Of a stretch of 51,196 nt of DNA, positions 33,407-41,300 are shown piece by piece. This DNA comes from an uncultured bacterium (lineage in GTDB: Bacteria; Verrucomicrobiota; Kiritimatiellia; RFP12; UBA1067): assembly GCA_902800055.1 (NCBI GenBank), contig CADCCW010000009.1:1-51196 (forward strand), in the 5' to 3' direction. Position numbers and translations under genes: made by a program. A model generated the notes under the pieces. The model saw only the letters and a program-made list of their open reading frames with translations. It had not been told where the DNA came from and made no database searches. Numbering within the stretch: the stretch's first letter is position 1; each line of letters starts with the position of its first letter.

Positions 33407-34375
33407 TCAATTCGCACCAAAGTAGATGACCTTGGCCTTCGCCCATGACTTCACGTCCCACCAGGCATGGTCGCGGTGGTTGTGCAGCTTGAGCGAGACC
33501 TTTTTGCCCTTGCGCACAGGGAAGGTGAAGAGGCGCGCGTTCATCACTCCCGTCACGCCGATCAGCGTGTCGTCCAGTATCTTGAAATCCCCGTTGGAAA
33601 GCGTCGCCTTGACCCAATAGTCGCGGTCTTCCAAGGATATTTCGACGCGTATCATGACCATGACGATTCCGTCGTCCTCGGCGATGAAGTCGTCCATCTT
33701 CGTCTGGTCGGTATCCCCGAGGATGAACCCCGTGGTGTCCATTACCTCCATGCTGTAGTCCGCGTCGAAGTCGCTCCACTGCGTCGAGACGCCGTTCGGC
33801 GCGTTCGCGCGCATGAGGCTGGCGTTGCCGCTGCCGAGATAGAGGTTGCGGACGTAGAGGTCCTTCACGCCCTCGACCGATCCGCGCAGTGTCAAGTCTC
33901 CTGTCAGGACGACATTGTCGGCTGCCGCGTCCGCGTTTTCGACACTATTCGCCGTCAGATCGCCGTCGATCGTCATCGCATGCATCGACTCTATCCGCTT
34001 GGCCTTCGCCGCGACCATCGCGAACGGCGCGGGCGAGACGCGCATGCGGGGCTTGATCTCGTCCCCGCCCTGCGGCGTGACGCCGATCCAGAACGTCGCG
34101 TATCCATCCGGAACGTCCAGACTCTCCGCAGTTGCCGCGAAACGCCCCTCGGAATCCGTCGCGATCACGGTCTCGGCCGAGCCGAGAGCGGAAGTCGCGC
34201 CTTCGCTCGCATACGCCCGGATCGTAGCCGGCACCTGCACGTTGGCCTTGACGTCGCCCGAGGCATCACGATACCGACCCTCGTAGCAGACGCTGGCACC
34301 GAAGGCGGATTGTGAGCATGCCGCCAATGCCGCCAATACAAGGCAGCCTATGCCGAATTGATTGCGCTTGCGCAT
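33407..34375 (-). CDS. Secreted fibre-like protein, FG-end family member 2
   Basis: A 322-residue protein with a signal peptide (FGIGCLVLAALAACSQSAFG). The head domain (SVCYEGRYRDASGDVKANVQ ... RMRVSPAPFAMVAAKAKRIE) has the same plan as the neighbours. A beta-repeat region (TIDGDLTANSVENADAAADN) follows, then a jelly-roll-like end domain with VRKGKKVSLKLHNHRDHAWW and the C-terminus KVIYFGAN. The VRKGK...FG end is very close to that of the protein at 49375-51196 (VRKGQTIRLTMYGG...FIYFGVAE). The ATG at 34375 follows the previous stop by 1 nt. Confidence 0.75.
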   Translation of the reverse strand: MRKRNQFGIGCLVLAALAACSQSAFGASVCYEGRYRDASGDVKANVQVPATIRAYASEGATSALGSAETVIATDSEGRFAATAESLDVPDGYATFWIGVTPQGGDEIKPRMRVSPAPFAMVAAKAKRIESMHAMTIDGDLTANSVENADAAADNVVLTGDLTLRGSVEGVKDLYVRNLYLGSGNASLMRANAPNGVSTQWSDFDADYSMEVMDTTGFILGDTDQTKMDDFIAEDDGIVMVMIRVEISLEDRDYWVKATLSNGDFKILDDTLIGVTGVMNARLFTFPVRKGKKVSLKLHNHRDHAWWDVKSWAKAKVIYFGAN

Positions 34376-34376
34376 T

Positions 34377-35162
34377 TCAAAGCTCCTTTCCAAATGTAAC
34401 GGCGAACTTTCTGTCGGCAAGATTGCGTAGCGTCGCGCCCTTGGGAACGACGATCGACGACCAGCCACCTCCCTTGCCACCCGATGCGTTCTGGATCAGG
34501 AGGATCATGTCCGTCGGCGCGGTTGCAGGCAGGCCACCCGTGCGAAGATTGATGTTCACTCCGTGCATCATCTCCGTCAGCTTCAGATTGCCCGAGGCGC
34601 TCAGCGTCTGGTCGTCGCCAACAACCAGCGATGTCGTGCCGCTGGACTGGCGGAGCGCATCGCCGACCGTGAGCGTTTTGAAGATCGCGGTCGTCGCGTC
34701 CAGCGTCTTGACCGTAAGCGACGGCGCCTTCAGCTCCACGGCGAAGTGCGCCGTCTCCGCGGTCAGCGCCCGCGGAACGGAGGTGAGCTTCTGGCGGGGG
34801 AGCATCTCCGAGAATTCGCCGGGCGAAAGCCCTATCCAGTAATCGCCGCCGAACACGAGCGCCTCGGCGAGGTTTTCGGTAATGGCCTCCGGGACGGGGC
34901 TCCCCGCGTCGTCGGACAGCTCCACGTAGAACGAGCCGTCCGCCGCAATCCGCACAGGCATCGTGCGGCCCCACATGATGTAACCGCCGGTTGGCTTCGT
35001 GTAGAGGCGGAAGGTCATCATCATCGGAAGCGACGTGTTGAACGCGCTCCCGTCAGGCTTGGCGAGCTTCCCCGAGTAGGAAAACTTCTCGGAGCCTGTG
35101 GCGCAATGCGATAACGCGCAAGCAAGCGCCAGAAGAACAAGACTTGTCATCCTCATTTTCAT
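34377..35162 (-). CDS. Secreted fibre-like protein, FG-end family member 3
   Basis: A 261-residue protein with a signal peptide (LVLLALACALSHCATG). The head domain is FSYSGKLAKPDGSAFNTSLP ... FRLYTKPTGGYIMWGRTM ... LPRQKLTSVPRALTAETAHF, again the tail-fibre-like layout. The C-terminus reads AVTFGKEL, so the shared F-G is present, but the last three residues are encoded by the AAGGAG ribosome-binding sequence of the next gene. It begins with ATG overlapping the upstream stop by 4 nt (ATGA) and ends 1 nt before the next ATG. Function unknown. Confidence 0.72.
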   Translation of the reverse strand: MKMRMTSLVLLALACALSHCATGSEKFSYSGKLAKPDGSAFNTSLPMMMTFRLYTKPTGGYIMWGRTMPVRIAADGSFYVELSDDAGSPVPEAITENLAEALVFGGDYWIGLSPGEFSEMLPRQKLTSVPRALTAETAHFAVELKAPSLTVKTLDATTAIFKTLTVGDALRQSSGTTSLVVGDDQTLSASGNLKLTEMMHGVNINLRTGGLPATAPTDMILLIQNASGGKGGGWSSIVVPKGATLRNLADRKFAVTFGKEL

Positions 35163-36877
35163 TTCTCCTCCTTGATTTCAACCGCGTCGCTGACGCGCTT
35201 CAGGGTGAAGAGCCCGCGCATCACGATCGGATGCTTCGTCAGGCCCGTCAACTTCCAGTCAATCCGCCCGAAAGTCGTTTCCTCGGGCGTTCTCGAATAG
35301 GTGCTCCTGCCGTTGTCGTCCGACCACGCAAACGCGATCTGGTTCGTCACAGAGAAGCTCTCCGGCTTGATGGAGCCGATGAAGTTCGCCGGTACGTCGC
35401 CGCTGGGCGATTCGCCGGAATAGTCGGCCTTCTTTCCGTCGTGGTCCGGATGCCAGGCGTGGCGGAACGGATTCTCCTTCGACCTCTCGCCGACCGTGAA
35501 GCGGAACGTCGCCTCGCGTCCGAACTCGCTCGCGGACGTATCGGTGTTCGTCCCGGACGGAGTCGCCCTGTTCGCAGTGTCGATGAATATGGACGAGACC
35601 CGCCGCGCCGCCGTGCCTCGCGGCACGTCGTCGAGATCCCGGTAGAGCGCGGTACGCCAGGCACCGTCCGCAGCCCGCTCCTGTGCGACGGCAACGCGCT
35701 GGAGCAGCGTCATTCTGCCGCTGCCGTCAACATGCAGGAGCAGTGTCCCCTTCATCGAGCCTCCGGCGTTCTTGAGGTTTCCTTCGACGTCCGACACCTG
35801 CATCATCTGCGCCTGGCCGATCCAGAGGCCGGCGGGATACGCGCCGACGCCCTCGCGCACCGCATCCTTAGTCGCAGAGACCGGCAGCCTCACGCGCATC
35901 TTCGTCCCGCTCAGGTCCTCGACCGCGAGAACCGCCGCGTAGTTCGTGCCGTCCGTCATCGCGGACTTGTCGCACTGGAAGACGAACGTACGCGATTCGC
36001 CCGCCGAAAGGACAACGTTGGTCGATGCGAACTCCGTCCACGACGAGCGGCTTGCCGCACCCGGCGGAATGTAGATGAAGAGCTGAGGCCTGACGTCCCC
36101 CTCCCGCGCAGAATCGGCAAGCGACAGGCGCACCTCGCGCTCCTGCGTACCCGCGTTGCGCACGATGACGCTCGCCTTCGCCACTCCGTCGGAGAAGTCG
36201 AGCCCGCCGAGGTCCGTCGCCACGTCAATGACGCCCAGCCATTCGCCGGCGGCATCGCTCTCGAACGCATATACCTTGCCGCCTTCCACCTTCGGCTTCC
36301 TGTTGAAGGCGTTGACTGGGGCTATGGACGGCGCCACGGGGTCGGATCCCCACACCGAGTGCGGAACGCCGGCATGCGTAGCGCCGCAGGGACCTTCGCC
36401 GAAGTATGTCGTGGAGAGCATGCTTTCGCCAACAGGCGCGGACACCGGCGCAAACGTCGCGAAGCCGCCGGCGGATACCTGCCAGGATACGTGCGGCAGC
36501 TGCGGAACGCCGAGGAACGTCCTGATCGCGGCGTTTGTCGCAAAGAGGAAGTAGCACTGTCCGCCAACGATGTTCTTCAGCGTGGAATTCACCTCGTCGT
36601 GCAGGTCGTACACGAGATGGGATACTGGCTTCTGGGAAATCTCGCGCCCGTCGTCTGCGAGCTGCGCCGTCGTGGAGTACACGCTGGACAGGTAGCACGA
36701 CGCCTTCGTCACGGCGAGGTCCGCGAAGAACGCCGCAGCATCCGGGTTCTCGGGAGTCGATTCTATGTACACCGCGTTCCACCCCTTCGACACCGTCACC
36801 GTCTCGGAGATGTACGAGGCAAAAGCCGCCGCCGGCAGTAGTGCAAGAAGAGACAAATATTCAGTAATGTGTTTCAT
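35159..36877 (-). CDS. Secreted GWN-type beta protein, partner of the giants
   Basis: A 572-residue protein with a signal peptide (SLLALLPAAAFA). It starts the mature part with TVSKGWNAVYIESTPENPDA, similar to the 'GWN-V' opening of many secreted proteins in this phylum. Further on: AYPAGLWIGQAQMMQVSD (about 350), GTLLLHVDGSGRMTLLQRVA, and NPFRHAWHPDHDGK (about 470). I recall proteins with the LWIG...LLLHVD...LLQRV...NPFRH..HPDHD order next to the giant LamG proteins in other genomes, so I treat it as a partner component; this is from memory, not checked. Its stop overlaps the start of member 3. Start codon lies in a heptad repeat array that contains AGGAG. Confidence 0.7.
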   Translation of the reverse strand: MKHITEYLSLLALLPAAAFASYISETVTVSKGWNAVYIESTPENPDAAAFFADLAVTKASCYLSSVYSTTAQLADDGREISQKPVSHLVYDLHDEVNSTLKNIVGGQCYFLFATNAAIRTFLGVPQLPHVSWQVSAGGFATFAPVSAPVGESMLSTTYFGEGPCGATHAGVPHSVWGSDPVAPSIAPVNAFNRKPKVEGGKVYAFESDAAGEWLGVIDVATDLGGLDFSDGVAKASVIVRNAGTQEREVRLSLADSAREGDVRPQLFIYIPPGAASRSSWTEFASTNVVLSAGESRTFVFQCDKSAMTDGTNYAAVLAVEDLSGTKMRVRLPVSATKDAVREGVGAYPAGLWIGQAQMMQVSDVEGNLKNAGGSMKGTLLLHVDGSGRMTLLQRVAVAQERAADGAWRTALYRDLDDVPRGTAARRVSSIFIDTANRATPSGTNTDTSASEFGREATFRFTVGERSKENPFRHAWHPDHDGKKADYSGESPSGDVPANFIGSIKPESFSVTNQIAFAWSDDNGRSTYSRTPEETTFGRIDWKLTGLTKHPIVMRGLFTLKRVSDAVEIKEEK

Positions 36878-36912
36878 AACTCACAACTCCTAACTCTCAA
36901 CTTTCAACTTTA
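36878..36912 (-). repeat. Heptad array carrying the ribosome-binding site of the GWN gene
   Basis: Five 7-nt units between the two genes (on the minus strand AGTTGAA, AGTTGAG, AGTTAGG, AGTTGTG, AGTTATG). The middle unit gives TAGGAG, and the last one contains the ATG start codon, in perfect 7-nt phase. The upstream stop codon TAA overlaps the first unit. Confidence 0.85.
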
Positions 36913-37764
36913 CTTTACCTCCACCTTGTAGAACCTCTGCGGCGTATCGGCGACAGGCGTCACGTACAGCGTCGCCTGACCGACATCTTCATCCTCCGGG
37001 CCTTCGTAAACGGCCGTCGTCTGCGTGGAGCCGGACTCACCCACGAACCTTGTCTGGACCCATTTGGGATTGGACAGGCTCTCCGCAGACTGAAGCGCGT
37101 AGAGATGTCCGCCGACGAACTCGAACGTCAGCACGTGCGCGGACGGTGTCACGCTGAACGAAGTCACGCGCAGGTAGTCTGACGGGTCGAATGGGTTGGT
37201 GCCAGCCACGTATTCCCCGTAGTTGGTGATGCCGTCTCCGTCCCAGTCGTCCGCTGCGCTGTATTCGGAATGTCCGAAGGCGTCCATCCATGGCTGAATC
37301 CCGTCGATGTAGTCCTCTGGCACAAGCACCCTCTCGCCCTTGTGGTCGAACTCGCGCGCATTGGCGTACTTCACAACGCAGTTCGTCACCGCGCTCGCGC
37401 ATAGTATCGGAGGAAAGGCCGTCGTCGCGGCGGAACGGATGCCCGTCGCGGACTCTATGATGCAGTTCGGCGCGTCGCCCACTGCGGCGGACTTCTCCGT
37501 CGCGAACGTCGAGACGGGGACTTCGAGGCGGAAGTTGTACCCGCTCTCGTCCGCATCGACGAGCGCACAGCTCGAAAGCACCGTCCCGTTTGTGGAGACG
37601 GCGTGGATCGTCAAGCCGGAATCCGCGCCCTGCACTGCGTTCCGGAAGTCCATGACGCTACCGGTGTAGATGTACGTCCCAAGCGGATAGTTCACCGCTC
37701 CTGACGCGATGAAAGAGGCCGCCAGCACTGCGACCGATAAAGCCTTTGCCTTGCAGTATTTCAT
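36910..37764 (-). CDS. Exported protein with a thrombospondin type 3-like calcium repeat
   Basis: A 284-residue protein with a signal peptide (LSVAVLAASFIASGA). The first half is beta-rich (YIYTGSVMDFRNAVQGADSG), with a polymorphic-toxin- or parallel-helix-like outlook that I cannot name. The segment DDWDGDGITNYGEYVAGTNP with FDPSDYL after it is a typical D-x-D-G-D-G calcium repeat of the kind that links domains in secreted proteins of this phylum. The C-terminal domain (VLTFEFVGGHLYALQSAESL ... RFYKVEVK) matches the beta domain that commonly follows it. The ATG at 37764 has GGAGG 5 nt upstream. Confidence 0.78.
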   Translation of the reverse strand: MKYCKAKALSVAVLAASFIASGAVNYPLGTYIYTGSVMDFRNAVQGADSGLTIHAVSTNGTVLSSCALVDADESGYNFRLEVPVSTFATEKSAAVGDAPNCIIESATGIRSAATTAFPPILCASAVTNCVVKYANAREFDHKGERVLVPEDYIDGIQPWMDAFGHSEYSAADDWDGDGITNYGEYVAGTNPFDPSDYLRVTSFSVTPSAHVLTFEFVGGHLYALQSAESLSNPKWVQTRFVGESGSTQTTAVYEGPEDEDVGQATLYVTPVADTPQRFYKVEVK

Positions 37765-37775
37765 TGTTCCTCCAT

Positions 37776-38237
37776 TTATCGGCCAAGCGCCTTTCGCTCG
37801 GCCGGAGTGATCACACCGGATTCGACTTGCCTGTCAAGATAGCTCCTTAACGCAGACGCGGACTTCTCGCAGAAGGCGTCGCTTTCCTCCTGCGTACAAA
37901 GCCCCTTCTCCGCCCGCTTGCGCGAACGCGCCATCGCCTTGTCCGCCCCGGCGATCGCGCGCTTCACGGCAACCGGAATGCGAGGCTGACCAGCGTCGGA
38001 GGCGATTCGCCGCTGCTCCGATTCAGGGAAGATCGAGAGCGGCAGCTTCGCGGTCTCGGTCGCGTTCGAGATTGTCACCGTGCGCGCGTCAAGCGCGACA
38101 ACAACTCCCGAGACCACGTTCCCCGCGTGGTTCGTATATGAGTTGAAAAGTTGAGAAGTTGAGAAGTTGAAAAGTTCTGCTTCCGCCCCCGCGACGAAGG
38201 CCGAGAACAAAATGACAACCAAAACCAAACTTTTCAA
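37776..38237 (-). CDS. Small exported SHD1-like protein, paralog B
   Basis: A 153-residue paralog of the protein at 24327-24830: signal peptide (SLVLVVILFSAFVAGAEA), SHD1-like beta segment SYTNHAGNVVSGVVVALDAR with PLSIFPESEQRRI, helical end (AMARSRKRAEKGLCTQEESD ... VITPAERKALG). The predicted start is TTG inside the octamer array, at 8-nt spacing from an AAAGG. Right after the signal peptide it has nine extra residues (LFNFSTSQL), absent in paralog A; they are encoded by an inverted array at 38141-38176. It follows giant 2 just as paralog A follows giant 1. Confidence 0.72.
   Translation of the reverse strand: MKSLVLVVILFSAFVAGAEAELFNFSTSQLFNSYTNHAGNVVSGVVVALDARTVTISNATETAKLPLSIFPESEQRRIASDAGQPRIPVAVKRAIAGADKAMARSRKRAEKGLCTQEESDAFCEKSASALRSYLDRQVESGVITPAERKALGR
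38141..38176 (-). repeat. 8-base repeat array inside the SHD1-like gene B
   Basis: Four units (plus strand AGTTGAAA/AGTTGAGA). On the coding strand they read CAACTTTT/CAACTTCT, open in frame, and encode LFNFSTSQLFN just after the signal peptide. Orientation is opposite to the intergenic array 50 nt away. Confidence 0.85.
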
Positions 38238-38296
38238 CCTTTCAACCTTTCAACTTTTCAACTTTTCAACCTTTCAACATTTCAACCTTTCAACTT
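38228..38296 (-). repeat. 8-base repeat array between giant 2 and SHD1-like gene B
   Basis: About eight units of TTGAAAAG/TTGAAAGG on the minus strand, the longest array in the window. It contains the AAAGG motif and the TTG start of the next gene. It fills the whole gap. Confidence 0.9.
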
Positions 38297-38301
38297 CCCC
38301 G

Positions 38302-41300
38302 TCAGTTCCCCTGACGAGAGTATGCCTTGATGCCGAGCTTGATGTCGCTGATGCCGTCGATGAACTTCTCGAGCGCCTTCTCGCGGTTCTGGTTCAGCGA
38401 CGAGGCTGGGATGACGAGCAGCCAGCGGTCGTTCCAGACGCTGCGCCCGACGAGGCGCGTGGACTTGAAGCTGTCGCCGACGCGCAGCGTCGAATGGCGG
38501 CGGATCGTCGCGACGGAGTCGCTCGTACCGTCGAGCCCGGAGAAGGACGAAATCCAGAGGACGTCGTCCAGCTGGGTCGACCCGATGGAGTACGGCAGCG
38601 GCAGAACCTGGTCGACGACGTTCCACTTGACGAGCTTGCGCTCGTTCCCGGCCGGGGCGCGCATGTAGTCGCTGCCGACCGGCACGAGATAGACGTTCGG
38701 CTCAACTGCAAGTCCGTCGGCCGTCTGCGTCGTCAGGCGGTCGTAGCCGGGGAAGTCCACGCCAACGGCCGCGATCTTCGTCGCGTAGTCGGCGGACGAG
38801 AACTGCGACTCGCCGCCCTGGAGGGTCTTGCCGAAGAAGTTCTCGGCGTTGTTGATAGAGGTCGAGAACGGGATGACGAGGCCGGGCTCCTTCCGGACGA
38901 CCGCCTCGCTCGCAAGCGGCTGGCAGTGGCGCACGAAGTCGGCGTTGTCGCGGAGGTCGTCCACCCAGTACTTCTTCAGCTCGCGGCGCCATGCGCCGTC
39001 GCCCTCGGCGTCGGGGCGAATGCGGAAGAGCTCGTAGCGGAGCGAGAACCACTTCTCGGGCTTGTCGGCGTTGTTGATGCCAAGGCGCCCCTTGAGGTTG
39101 TTCCAGTTGGCCTTCATGCGCGTGACGACGTCCCAGAGCCCGCCGTCGGTGGTCGAAGAGTCGATGGTGACGCCCTCCTGACCGAGCGAACGGGTGGCAA
39201 CGATGTCCGCGAGGAACTTCTTGCCGCTCTGCGGGTCGGTGGAGAGGAGACCGGTCTCATAGTCGTACACCTTCGCGAGCTCCCAGACGTAGCGCTGGGC
39301 GGTGTCGAACGAGGTGGAGTACTTGGCGAGGGCGGCGTTGCGCTCGACGCGGCTGTACATGTCGAGGTAGCGGCGCATGGTGGCCCTGCTGGCGATCTTC
39401 CTGCGCCAGGCGGCACGCTCGTCCTGGAGCATCTCGCCCTTGTACACCTCGGCCCGGTAGGCGGCTTCGGCGGCTGCGAGCGCGGCGTACTTCTCGGTGG
39501 CGGCGACAACGGCGCCGTCATATCCGAGCGCGGCAGTGAGCAGGTTGTCGCGCAGCTCGATGATGCTGTCGTAGATGGTGTTGGCGAGCCCGTAGACGCC
39601 CGAGACGATGTCGAGGACGACCTTGGCGGATTCGAGCTTGGTCTTGACGGTCCGCACCGTGTTGATGGCGCCCAGCGTACCGGTGAACGCGGCCAGAAGC
39701 CCGGGCGTTGCGGCGGCGGCGGCCACGGACCGGGGGCTGGCGACGAAGGTGGCCCCGGCGCCCGTCACGATCGGAATGGACGCAGCGGTCAGGGATTGGA
39801 CCTTGTACTCGTGCTCGTAAGCATCCTTCGCAGTCTGGAGGGCCGCATCCTTGATGGCGATCGCGGTGCCCAGGCCGATCTCGGAGAACATCGTCGAGAG
39901 AATCGTCTGGGGCAGGTGCATGCCGAGCTTGATCTTGAGCTTGTCCCAGGCTTCGTTCATCACGAGCCACTTCATATCCACCTCAAACAAGGCGGCTTCG
40001 ACCTCCTTGTAGGCGATGAGGTACTTGCGGTAGGCGGCCTGGATGCTGCCCTCGGTGGCGCGGACACCGGTGATGGTCACGGGCTTGGCGCGAATGCCGC
40101 CCTCGCTGACGTTGTAGCTGATGGAGTATTCGATGGGGGCCGACTGTTTGCCGGTACCGGACAGGATCTTGCGGACGGAGGCGGGCAGGTATGGGAGCAC
40201 GGCAGCGAGCGTGTCGCCGTCAAAGTCGCCGGTGAGGTCGTTGACGTTCATCTTCAGGTCATAACCCTGGAGGTAGAGGTTGCCCTTTGCGTCCTTTTCG
40301 ATCTTCAGGTCGCAGAAGCCGGTGGCATTGCCCCACTTGAGGGTCCAGGAGTTGGTGAACGCGGTGGAGAGCTCGTCCAGCCCGTAGGGTTCGAGATCCA
40401 TGTAGTTGTAGTTGTAGAGGTCTGGCCCCTCGTAGCCCTGGGGATAGGTGCCGCCCGGCCCGATGTCGCCCGCGAACGGCGTGCCGTAGATGGCGATGAG
40501 CTGGCTGTTGTAGGCGAACTCCTGTTCGGCGATCTCGTCGATGAGGGACGTCTCCTCCCGAGAGAGCATGGAGATGCGGTTGCCGTACCTGTTGGCGTAG
40601 TCGAGCGCGGTCTTGCAGTTGGCGAGCGCCTTCTCCGCACGCTCCAGGATCTGCTCGAAGTGCGAATCCTTCTGCGCAAGGCGGTCGGGGTCGATGTCGA
40701 ACGGAATCGCGTCCTCGGAAAGTCCGAGCGGATTCATGCCGGCATCGGTGGCGGCGAGGCGGTTTTCCACGGATCGGACGACATCGCAGATGACCGGCAG
40801 CTGCGCGGCGGTCGTGCGGTCGATCTTCATGATTCCCTTGTCGGTGAACGACTTGTACGGCGCGTCGTTCGTCGGCAGGAGCGCGTTCACCGTCATCCAG
40901 CCGTACGCGGCGGCGAGGCCGGTGCGCGTCGCCCACTCGCCGTAGCCGAAGGCCTGCTCCGTGTTTGAGTCGCGGTATCCGTCGGCCGCGCCGTCGTTGT
41001 CGCGATACTGCTTGCGCACCGTGAGGTCCATCACGTCAAGTCCGGCGCGGGCGAGCTTGGAGACGGCGTCGGCGAACTTCTCCTCGTCCTGGTAGTCGAC
41101 ATTCGTGAGCTTCTGGTCCATGAGCATCTCGCCCATCGCGGCGGTCCAGTCGAAGAGCGGATTCCTCAGGAGCCGGTAGTAGCCGGAGATGACGGAGAGG
41201 TAGTGTCCCCATGCGTCGCCGTGGCCCTGCGGATACTGCGCCGCCGCGCAGTTGACGTCGAGGACGCCGTCGCGGGCGCGGATGCCGTAGTTGGCGACGT

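Noticed and set aside
34375..34480. Upstream start for the FG-end member 2 frame
   Set aside because: The upstream 35 residues are Arg-rich and overlap the previous gene; the signal peptide and AAGGAG support the start at 34375.
38228..38296. CRISPR array
   Set aside because: Units are only 8 nt and contiguous, without unique spacers, and no cas genes are present.
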